A stretch of 6,099 nucleotides of DNA, taken from assembly GCA_003647385.1 (NCBI GenBank), contig QMMT01000143.1:1-6099 (forward strand), written 5' to 3'. Each line of letters starts with the position of its first letter. The first letter of the stretch is position 1. Shown in pieces: positions 1-5,234 of the stretch. The stretch comes from Deltaproteobacteria bacterium. Its GTDB lineage: Bacteria; Desulfobacterota; Desulfobacteria; Desulfobacterales; Desulfobacteraceae. The notes under the pieces were generated by a model. The model was not told the origin of the DNA. It did no database searches and saw nothing but the letters and a program-made list of their open reading frames with translations. The translations under genes and the position numbers were made by a program.

Positions 1-1
1 G

Positions 2-208
2 CTATGCGCATTTGTTCTATGGAATAAATCCATTATCATACTCGGACCATCCAAAGCAGGCATGATTTATTATACCCTGCCTCTGTTCAGCGGTTTTTTA
101 GGGTATCTTTTTTTGCATGAGAGTATTAGCATGATTCATTTTTACAGCATGATACTTATTTTTTCCGGTATTATTGCGACTAATCATGAATCCAAAAAAG
201 ATGGGTGA
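2..208 (+). CDS. EamA/DMT-family transporter, C-terminal end (partial)
   Basis: This is the last 68 residues of an inner-membrane drug/metabolite transporter of the EamA type; the gene begins left of the window. Two hydrophobic helices are visible, about residues 19-38 (AGMIYYTLPLFSGFLGYLFL) and 46-60 (HFYSMILIFSGIIAT). They are joined by HESIS, the short acidic link that in this family usually reads 'GEPIT' or similar. The GPSKAGMIYYTLPLFS stretch is the typical start of the last EamA repeat unit. The frame ends at TGA 206-208 after a short polar tail. That stop lies inside DNA that encodes YbaK-like sequence in another frame, so the last few residues may be an acquired tail. The substrate cannot be inferred. 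The family call is from memory of EamA sequences, without a search. Confidence 0.85.
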   Translation, partial: LCAFVLWNKSIIILGPSKAGMIYYTLPLFSGFLGYLFLHESISMIHFYSMILIFSGIIATNHESKKDG

Positions 209-419
209 CAAAAAAGATGTTGAGCGAACAACAGGGTATATTTTAGGTGGTGTCAGCCCAATTGGACAAAAGAAAAGACTAACAACAATTATTGATGATT
301 CAGCCCTGAAATTTAATACCATTTATGTGAGCGCCGGGCGTCGCGGGATGCAAATTGAGCTTTCCCCGAAAGATTTGGGCTCACAAACAAAAGCAATATT
401 TGATGAAATCGGCAAATAG
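186..419 (+). pseudogene. ybaK: C-terminal half of YbaK/ProX-type Cys-tRNA(Pro) deacylase (remnant)
   Basis: The 77-residue frame from ATG 186 matches the second half of YbaK, the editing enzyme that hydrolyses mischarged Cys-tRNA(Pro). The diagnostic blocks are ERTTGYILGGVSPIGQKKRL (residues 13-32), TIIDDSA and then TIYVSAGRRGMQIELSPKDL. E. coli YbaK has about 159 residues and the same blocks in its second half. The first 75-80 residues, which carry the lysine known to be essential in the family (Lys46), are absent, and the frame is closed by TGA at 150-152, so they are not hidden upstream. A TTG at 174 could also be a start. The similarity begins almost where the transporter gene ends, which suggests a deletion that fused two genes. 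I see no clear ribosome-binding site, so the product is probably non-functional or not made. A misassembly would look the same. Confidence 0.8.
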
Positions 420-456
420 AGTATTGTTTGGTCACATTCCACCTGAATTGATATGG

Positions 457-473
457 CATTGACAAGGTCAATG
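457..473. promoter_or_regulatory. Operator-like palindrome over the -35 of the thioesterase promoter
   Basis: CATTGACAAGGTCAATG is a perfect inverted repeat: two 7-bp arms around a 3-bp AAG centre. The candidate -35 hexamer TTGACA (459-464) lies inside it, so a protein bound here would block RNA polymerase. The size and symmetry fit a dimeric helix-turn-helix repressor. It resembles an FNR/CRP box (TTGAT-N4-ATCAA) only loosely, because the spacing and inner bases differ. No regulator gene is nearby, so the binding protein is unknown. Confidence 0.5.
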
Positions 474-488
474 ATTCTATTTTATAAA
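459..488 (+). promoter_or_regulatory. Sigma70-like promoter for the thioesterase genes
   Basis: A perfect -35 box TTGACA (459-464) is followed after 18 bp by TATAAA (483-488), a five-of-six match to the -10 consensus. Transcription would start near 495, about 50 nt before the ATG at 546. This argues against the earlier in-frame ATG at 453, which lies upstream of the promoter. Confidence 0.6.
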
Positions 489-532
489 TTCTATGGGTTA
501 GGACTTTTAGCAGCAGTCTTGGTAAAGACGGC

Positions 533-540
533 AAAGGCGG
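533..540 (+). promoter_or_regulatory. Ribosome-binding site that sets the start at 546
   Basis: AAAGGCGG ends five bases before ATG 546. No comparable site precedes the in-frame ATG at 453. Confidence 0.6.
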
Positions 541-545
541 ATTCA

Positions 546-1049
546 ATGAAAACCCAAAAATATGCACAGGATTCCAGTGTGATTATCTCCAGGATCATGC
601 TGCCCCAGGATGCCAATTCGGCAGGGATTGTCCACGGCGGTGTTGTTATGAAGGAAATTGATAATGCGGCCGGTGTTACAGCGGTAAGGCATACCCGGAA
701 AATCTGCGTAACCGCATCCATAGACCGACTGGATTTTTATAAACCCGCATTTATAGGCAATCTTTTAACGATAAAAGCAGGTATCAACTACACGGGCAAA
801 ACTTCCATGGAAATCGGAGCACGGGTAGAAACCGAAGACCTGTTGACCGGCGTTAAAATCCACCTTGCATCCGCCTACCTGACTTTTGTTGCCCTGGGAG
901 AAGACAAGAAACCGGTGAAAGTACCGCCCTTAAAACTTGTGACAGAAGAAGAATTCAGGAGGAACCGCGAAGCCCTTGCAAGAAAAAAATTGCGGTTGTC
1001 TGAAAAACAAAAGGAATCCGAATGCCGGATGGATTCAAGCAAGTGTTAA
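546..1049 (+). CDS. Acyl-CoA thioesterase, YciA/BACH-type hotdog fold
   Basis: The 167-residue product is a cytoplasmic hotdog-fold acyl-CoA hydrolase of the YciA/cytosolic acyl-CoA hydrolase group, which cleaves acyl-CoA to free acid and CoA. It shows the family order: the LPQDAN strand-turn (residues 19-24), then VHGGVVMKEIDNAAG (29-43), which contains the central helix and Asp39, then ASIDRLDFYKPAFIGNLL and the TGKTSMEI strand, ending in ASAYLTFVAL. Asn24 and Asp39 sit where the family has its catalytic Asn/Asp pair. A lysine- and arginine-rich tail follows (about residues 130-167). The start at 546 is chosen because the family begins just before this point, a ribosome-binding site precedes it and a promoter lies upstream; starting at 453 would add 31 residues unlike the family. 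The next gene follows after 13 bp and is also a thioesterase, so the two are probably co-transcribed. Substrate chain length cannot be read from sequence. Confidence 0.88.
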   Translation: MKTQKYAQDSSVIISRIMLPQDANSAGIVHGGVVMKEIDNAAGVTAVRHTRKICVTASIDRLDFYKPAFIGNLLTIKAGINYTGKTSMEIGARVETEDLLTGVKIHLASAYLTFVALGEDKKPVKVPPLKLVTEEEFRRNREALARKKLRLSEKQKESECRMDSSKC

Positions 1050-1051
1050 AC

Positions 1052-1057
1052 AAAGGA
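1052..1057 (+). promoter_or_regulatory. Ribosome-binding site that sets the start at 1063
   Basis: AAAGGA lies five bases before ATG 1063, directly after the stop of the previous gene. It supports this start over the in-frame ATG at 976, which would overlap the first thioesterase by 74 bp. Confidence 0.65.
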
Positions 1058-1062
1058 TAATC

Positions 1063-1488
1063 ATGGCGCGCATTGAAATTGAAATGATGGAAGATTTTAT
1101 TTTTGAAACTGAACTTGCTATAAGAATTACAGATTTAAATTATGCTGATCATGTTGGTAATGATGCATTTGTTTCCCTTATTCATGAAGCAAGGGTGAGG
1201 TTTCTGAAAAATTTCAATTTTTCAGAAGCAGATGTTGATGGGAAAGGGTTAATTGTTTCAGACCTTGCTGTTTCATATAAATCCTTATCGTTTTATGGAG
1301 ATAAATTGAAATTTGAAATAGGGGCGGGTGACTTTAATAAATATGGCTGTGATATATTTTACAGGGTAACAAATACAAAAACCAATAACTTAGTTTTACT
1401 TGCAAAAACAGGCATTGTTTTCTTTGACTATGCCAAAGATAAGATTGCGGCTGTCCCTGAGGCATTTTCATCTCATTTTGTCACCTAA
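1063..1488 (+). CDS. 4HBT-like hotdog thioesterase family protein
   Basis: The 141-residue product is a single-hotdog thioesterase-like protein of the YbgC/4-hydroxybenzoyl-CoA thioesterase superfamily. The N-terminal strand ELAIRITDLNYADHVGND (residues 17-34) leads into the helix AFVSLIHEARVRFLKNF. Later come SDLAVSYKSLSFYGDKLKFE and the closing strand VLLAKTGIVFFDY. Where many relatives have the catalytic second Asp of a D-x-D pattern, this protein appears to have Asn26. The YADHVGND form resembles a subfamily with Y-x-x-H-x-G-N, in which His30 or Glu42 may do the chemistry; that is inference. The gene is far more AT-rich than its neighbours: 1081-1140 is about 23% GC, against about 53% at 661-720. 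It follows the first thioesterase by 13 bp and probably shares its promoter. Acyl-CoA thioesterase activity is likely, but the substrate is unknown. Confidence 0.82.
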   Translation: MARIEIEMMEDFIFETELAIRITDLNYADHVGNDAFVSLIHEARVRFLKNFNFSEADVDGKGLIVSDLAVSYKSLSFYGDKLKFEIGAGDFNKYGCDIFYRVTNTKTNNLVLLAKTGIVFFDYAKDKIAAVPEAFSSHFVT

Positions 1489-1602
1489 GCTTCCGGCAAT
1501 TATTTAGACCAGATTCATGAAATCCATGTTGATACAAATATTCCATCATGGTATCTCAATGGTTGCATTCAGTTTAAAGAAAATCGAGTAACTCAACTTA
1601 GT

Positions 1603-1607
1603 GAGGA
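1603..1607 (+). promoter_or_regulatory. Closely spaced ribosome-binding site of the radical SAM gene
   Basis: GAGGA lies only three bases before ATG 1611, a short spacing. The start is still favoured because the protein similarity begins within the first ten residues. Confidence 0.45.
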
Positions 1608-1610
1608 CAT

Positions 1611-2639
1611 ATGAATTCCGTTCCTTTTGAAATGGGCCCTATCAGACCGGTTGATGAGGCAGATAGCCTGTTGATCCGCACCACCCGGGGCTGCCCGTGG
1701 AACAGGTGTACCTTCTGCACTCTGTATGACGACATGAAGTTTTCCTTAAGATCCGTGTCTGAGATCAAAAAAGATATCCTGGCGGCAAAAGAGTATTTCA
1801 AAGGTCATCCCTTTGAGACCTGTTTTCTCCAGGACGGGGACAGTTTCGTCATGAGAACAAAAGACCTGATCGAAATTCTGGAAACACTTCGAAAGGCTTT
1901 TCCGTCTTTAAAACGAATCAGTTCTTACGGCAGGGCTCAGACCATGGTCAAAAAAACACCGTCTGCCATGAAAGAGATCTTTAATGCGGGGTTAAACAAA
2001 CTCTATTGCGGTATGGAATCCGGATCAGTCCAAGTGCTTGAAAGCGTCAGAAAAGGTATCACACCGGAATCCATCATAAAATCCGCCTGTATGGCCAGAG
2101 AGGCCGGTATGGACACTACCCAGTTCATTATTCTGGGACTCGGAGGAAAAAAATTATCAAAACTTCATGCCATTGAGACGGCAAAGGTGCTCAATGAGAT
2201 CAACCCTGATTATATCCGGCTGTTGACCATCGGGGTGAAACCCGGTTCCGGCCTTGACCGTCAGATGGCAAAGAAAGAATTTAGCCTGCCGTCTGAAGCC
2301 CAGATCATCGCAGAACAACGGCTGCTCCTTGAACATCTTGAGGGGATAACCAGCCATTATGCCAATCACCACAGTGTTGACCTGCTCCTGGAGATCCGTG
2401 GCCAACTACCCGGTGACAAAAATCGACTGCTTGCTATTCTGGATCGTTTTCTATCCTTGAGTGATGTTGATCAGATCAATTTTGTCCTGGGAAGGCGGCT
2501 GGGATATTACAGGCAGTTGTCAGATATGAAAAATGATATCCAGTACCGGGCTGTAGAAAAACAGACCCGGAAAATAAGGCAGACAGATCCTGATTCCTTT
2601 GAAGAAATTTTCCATAACCTGCGCATACAGGTAATCTAA
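1611..2639 (+). CDS. Radical SAM protein of unknown substrate
   Basis: The 342-residue product is a stand-alone radical SAM enzyme, which uses a [4Fe-4S] cluster and S-adenosylmethionine to make a 5'-deoxyadenosyl radical. The cluster motif is GCPWNRCTFC, with Cys28, Cys33 and Cys36. This is CX4CX2C rather than the textbook CX3CX2C; I recall the same spacing in relatives that read GCSHNxCTFC. Further marks are the SYGRAQT strand (about residue 104), GLNKLYCGMESGS (about 128-140; the ESG probably contacts SAM), FIILGLGG (about 172-179) and INPDYIRLLTIGVKPGSGL. The C-terminal part (GQLPGDKNRLLAILDRFL) is a helical region typical of this uncharacterised group. There is no cobalamin-binding domain, and no extra cysteine cluster such as a SPASM domain. 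It lies between thioesterases and fadH, but nothing ties its chemistry to acyl-CoA metabolism. The 122-bp gap upstream leaves it open whether it belongs to the same transcript. Confidence 0.88.
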   Translation: MNSVPFEMGPIRPVDEADSLLIRTTRGCPWNRCTFCTLYDDMKFSLRSVSEIKKDILAAKEYFKGHPFETCFLQDGDSFVMRTKDLIEILETLRKAFPSLKRISSYGRAQTMVKKTPSAMKEIFNAGLNKLYCGMESGSVQVLESVRKGITPESIIKSACMAREAGMDTTQFIILGLGGKKLSKLHAIETAKVLNEINPDYIRLLTIGVKPGSGLDRQMAKKEFSLPSEAQIIAEQRLLLEHLEGITSHYANHHSVDLLLEIRGQLPGDKNRLLAILDRFLSLSDVDQINFVLGRRLGYYRQLSDMKNDIQYRAVEKQTRKIRQTDPDSFEEIFHNLRIQVI

Positions 2640-2652
2640 CTGCCCTGTAGAG

Positions 2653-2682
2653 TTGATATTTTGAAAGAATAAAACCTAAAAT
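2653..2682 (+). promoter_or_regulatory. Promoter candidate for fadH
   Basis: TTGATA (2653-2658) and TAAAAT (2677-2682), 18 bp apart, each match the sigma70 consensus in five of six positions. Transcription would start near 2690, just ahead of the ribosome-binding site AAAGGA (2700-2705), giving a leader of about 20-25 nt. The region is very AT-rich, so a chance match is possible. Confidence 0.45.
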
Positions 2683-2712
2683 AAATAATAATAGTAACTA
2701 AAGGAAATAACA

Positions 2713-4719
2713 ATGAGAGATCCCATTTTTGAACCCATCACTATTAATAATCTTAAAATTAAAAACAGAATATATCTTCCTGCAATGCACCTGGGTATGG
2801 CACAGGAATTTGAAGTCACGGATCAGATCATTAATTTCTATGCACAAAGGGCCAAAGGCAAGCCTGGAATGATTTGTGCCGGCTATGCAACAGTGGATGA
2901 ACTTTCAGGCAATACCCAGAATATCGGTGCCCATGATGACAAGTTCATACCCGGGCTTCAAAAACTTTCAAACGCTATCAAGGACAATGGGTCTCTTTGT
3001 GCTATGCAGATCAACCATGCGGGTCGATATAATTTCTCCTTTTTCCTCAATGGGAAACAGCCTGTGGCACCGTCTCCCATCGCGTCAAGAATGACCAGAG
3101 AGACTCCGAAAGAAATGACGGTTGATGACATAGAAGAAACCATCAATGCTTTTGCACAAGCGGCTTTAAGGGTACAAAAAGCAGGATTTGATGCCGTTGA
3201 AGTGTTGAGCGGAACAGGATATCTGATCAGTGAATTTCTTTCTCCTTTGACCAATCAGCGCTCCGACAATTATGGCGGAAGTTTTGAAAACAGGAGGCGG
3301 TTCGGGCTTGAGGTTGTAACTGCTGTCAGGGATGCAGTGGGCGAGGATTATCCTCTGATTGTCCGGATGAACGGCAATGACTTCATGCCCGGCGGCAACT
3401 CCAGGCTGGAGCTCCAGGAATATGCCCAAGCCCTGTCAGACGGTCCGGTTGATGCCCTCTGCATCAATGTGGGATGGCACGAAGCAAGGGTGCCCCAGAT
3501 CGTGGCATCCGTGCCCAGAGGAACATTTTCATACCTTGCCCGGGGGATCAAAGAAAAGGTAAGCGTACCGGTTATTGCAAGTCACAGGATAAATGATCCT
3601 GAAACAGCAAGACAGATACTGGATGACGGCATGTGCGACATGGTGGCCATGGGCCGCAGCCTTATTGCCGACCCCATGCTGCCTGAAAAAACAAGGCTTG
3701 GAAAGGAAAAAGAAATCATGCATTGCATTGCCTGTGCGCAAGGATGCTTTGATAACCTTTTCAAATTAAAACATGTTGAATGCCTTTGTAATCCTCTGGC
3801 AGGTCATGAAGGAGCCTATCCTGTTAAAAAGGCTGCATCACCTAAAAAAATCCTTGTTGCAGGAGCTGGACCCGCAGGGATGACTGCTGCTCTTACTGCT
3901 TACTCACGGGGTCATAATGTGACAATTTATGAAAGCCATACCCGGCCCGGCGGGCAACTTTACCTGGCTGCCTCCCCACCGGGAAGACAGGAATTTGCCC
4001 AGTTGGCCAAAGATCTTGAGACACAGATTACAGCAAAAAAAATACCCATTGTTTTAAGCACAGATCTAACCCAAACCCTCATTAAAAAAGAAAACCCGGA
4101 TATGGTCATACTGGCAACCGGTGCAAAGCCCCTGGTTCCACCTATTCCCGGAATAGACCTTCCCCATGTTGTAGAATCCTGGGATGTACTGCAGAACAAA
4201 GTGTTTACAGGTAAAAAAGTTGCCATTATCGGTGGCGGCGCCGTTGGAGTTGAAACCGCTCTTTTCCTTGCAGAAAAAGGCACACTGTCAGCCGAAGCTG
4301 TAAAGTTTCTTTTAGTTAACAGAGCCCAGGATCCTGAAACGCTTTTTAAATTGGCAACTCAAGGGACCAAACAGATCACCCTTATTGAAATGCTGGACAA
4401 AATGGGTACCGATATCGGGAAATCAACCAAGTGGGGCATGATGCAGGATCTTGGCCGGTATAATGTAAAAACCATGACAGGCAGCAAAGTAATTAACATC
4501 ACCCCAGAAGGTCTGGAGGTTGAAAATGAACAAGAAGGGAACATTCATGAGATAGAGGCTGATACAGTTGTTGTTGCAGCAGGTTCAGTTCCTTACAATC
4601 CTCTTGAGCCCGTGCTTGAAAAAATGGGTGTAAACTACAGAATTGTTGGGGATACGAAACAGGTTGGCACAGCTTTTAATGCTGTTCATCAAGGATATAA
4701 GGCTGGAGTGGAAATCTAA
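2713..4719 (+). CDS. fadH: FadH-type 2,4-dienoyl-CoA reductase (FMN, FAD, 4Fe-4S)
   Basis: The 668-residue product matches the length and layout of E. coli FadH (672), the NADPH-dependent 2,4-dienoyl-CoA reductase that lets beta-oxidation pass conjugated double bonds. Residues 1-330 form an old-yellow-enzyme TIM barrel binding FMN. It keeps the FadH catalytic Tyr (Tyr170 in GTGYLISEFL) and His (His256 in GWHEARVP). The cysteines for one [4Fe-4S] cluster are Cys338, Cys341, Cys345 and Cys357, with FadH spacing. An FAD-binding GAGPAG follows at 384-389 and an NAD(P)H-type GGGAVG at 507-512. The matching Tyr and His favour FadH over enoate reductase or trimethylamine dehydrogenase, which share the fold. 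In an anaerobe the true substrate could still be another unsaturated acyl-CoA or enoate. The start has a good ribosome-binding site, and similarity begins at residue 4 (PIFEPITINNLKIKNRI). It probably has its own promoter. The two thioesterases nearby fit an acyl-CoA theme. Confidence 0.87.
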   Translation: MRDPIFEPITINNLKIKNRIYLPAMHLGMAQEFEVTDQIINFYAQRAKGKPGMICAGYATVDELSGNTQNIGAHDDKFIPGLQKLSNAIKDNGSLCAMQINHAGRYNFSFFLNGKQPVAPSPIASRMTRETPKEMTVDDIEETINAFAQAALRVQKAGFDAVEVLSGTGYLISEFLSPLTNQRSDNYGGSFENRRRFGLEVVTAVRDAVGEDYPLIVRMNGNDFMPGGNSRLELQEYAQALSDGPVDALCINVGWHEARVPQIVASVPRGTFSYLARGIKEKVSVPVIASHRINDPETARQILDDGMCDMVAMGRSLIADPMLPEKTRLGKEKEIMHCIACAQGCFDNLFKLKHVECLCNPLAGHEGAYPVKKAASPKKILVAGAGPAGMTAALTAYSRGHNVTIYESHTRPGGQLYLAASPPGRQEFAQLAKDLETQITAKKIPIVLSTDLTQTLIKKENPDMVILATGAKPLVPPIPGIDLPHVVESWDVLQNKVFTGKKVAIIGGGAVGVETALFLAEKGTLSAEAVKFLLVNRAQDPETLFKLATQGTKQITLIEMLDKMGTDIGKSTKWGMMQDLGRYNVKTMTGSKVINITPEGLEVENEQEGNIHEIEADTVVVAAGSVPYNPLEPVLEKMGVNYRIVGDTKQVGTAFNAVHQGYKAGVEI

Positions 4720-4732
4720 ACATTAACCACTG

Positions 4733-4766
4733 GACAGAATCGAAGAATTAAAAAGGCGATTCTGCC
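4733..4766. terminator. Inverted repeat between convergent genes, possible terminator
   Basis: CAGAATCG (4735-4742) and CGATTCTG (4757-4764) form a perfect 8-bp stem with a 14-nt loop. One more G-C pair (4733/4766) can form beyond an A-C mismatch. It fills the 52-bp space between the fadH stop and the stop of the minus-strand PilZ gene, where a bidirectional terminator would be expected. No run of T follows in either direction, so it is not a classic intrinsic terminator. Confidence 0.4.
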
Positions 4767-4771
4767 GAAAT

Positions 4772-5128
4772 CTAACTTTGGTAATAAGCAGACTCGTAAT
4801 ATTCAATTCCATACTTATAGGAGCCTTTCGCATCACCATCGGAAGATGAATAAGGACTTGACCATTTGACACTGCCACTGTAACTCCTGTTTTTTTCAGG
4901 ACCTGTTGCATCCATATCATAATCTTTCATCTCAAGATAAACAAACTGGCCGACAACAAGTTTTTCATTGGTCAACAAAGACAATCCACCCTGGGAGTAA
5001 TCTTTCATTTCTGCATAGTAGTATTGATCCTGATAATCCATCCGGTACAGATTCATTGGGCTGCTATAATCGTACCTCTGATAATGCCTTTTTCCTTCAT
5101 GAGGTTCCACTTGCAATTCCTTTTTCAT
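4772..5128 (-). CDS. Small tyrosine-rich PilZ-domain protein
   Basis: The 118-residue product is essentially a single PilZ domain, the cytoplasmic receptor module for the second messenger cyclic di-GMP. The two binding motifs are present with normal spacing: RxxxR at Arg14-Arg18 (RHYQR) and DxSxxG at Asp43-Gly48 (DYSQGG). A later strand, YSGSVKWSSP, and the YKYGIEYYE end complete the barrel. The composition is unusual: 19 of 118 residues are Tyr, and YxEMKDY occurs twice (residues 38-44 and 64-70). There is no signal peptide or membrane segment. No strong ribosome-binding site is seen before the ATG, so the start rests on the position of the RxxxR motif. It lies 106 bp downstream of another PilZ gene on the same strand and has a promoter candidate of its own. 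The output partner (motility, polysaccharide or other) is unknown. Confidence 0.82.
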   Translation of the reverse strand: MKKELQVEPHEGKRHYQRYDYSSPMNLYRMDYQDQYYYAEMKDYSQGGLSLLTNEKLVVGQFVYLEMKDYDMDATGPEKNRSYSGSVKWSSPYSSSDGDAKGSYKYGIEYYESAYYQS

Positions 5129-5156
5129 GAGTTATTGAAATGCTGTTTGGACTCGT

Positions 5157-5187
5157 ATTATATAAAGCCTGAAAAATAAAATTGCAA
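5157..5187 (-). promoter_or_regulatory. Promoter candidate for the small PilZ gene
   Basis: Reading the minus strand, TTGCAA (5187-5182) is followed after 19 bp by a perfect TATAAT (5162-5157). The overlapping TATATA would give 17 bp. This lies in the AT-rich 106-bp gap between the two PilZ genes, about 30 nt before the ATG at 5128. The -10 is good, while the -35 and spacing are only fair. Confidence 0.4.
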
Positions 5188-5234
5188 ACCCTATATCAAA
5201 AAAATATAAAAATTTGATTGCCAGCCACGAATCT

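Noticed and set aside
453..545. 31-residue N-terminal extension of the first thioesterase, hydrophobic enough to suggest a signal peptide
   Set aside because: The family starts near residue 32, a ribosome-binding site precedes ATG 546, and the likely promoter lies inside the extension.
976..1062. Earlier ATG for the second thioesterase
   Set aside because: It would overlap the first thioesterase by 74 bp and add residues unlike the family; ATG 1063 has a good ribosome-binding site.
1529..1557. Possible promoter TTGATA-N17-TATCTC ahead of the radical SAM gene
   Set aside because: The -10 matches only three of six consensus positions, so it is too weak to list as a feature.
2958..3254. 98-codon minus-strand open frame inside fadH (and other antisense frames across 2700-4600)
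   Set aside because: They lie opposite a clearly conserved enzyme gene, and their translations resemble no protein I know.
4906..5130. 74-codon plus-strand open frame opposite the small PilZ gene
   Set aside because: The minus-strand frame carries both PilZ motifs; this frame is its shadow.
5195..5218. ATCAAA/TTTGAT hairpin downstream of the larger PilZ gene
   Set aside because: The stem is six AT-rich base pairs with a 12-nt loop in an AT-rich stretch; chance is likely.
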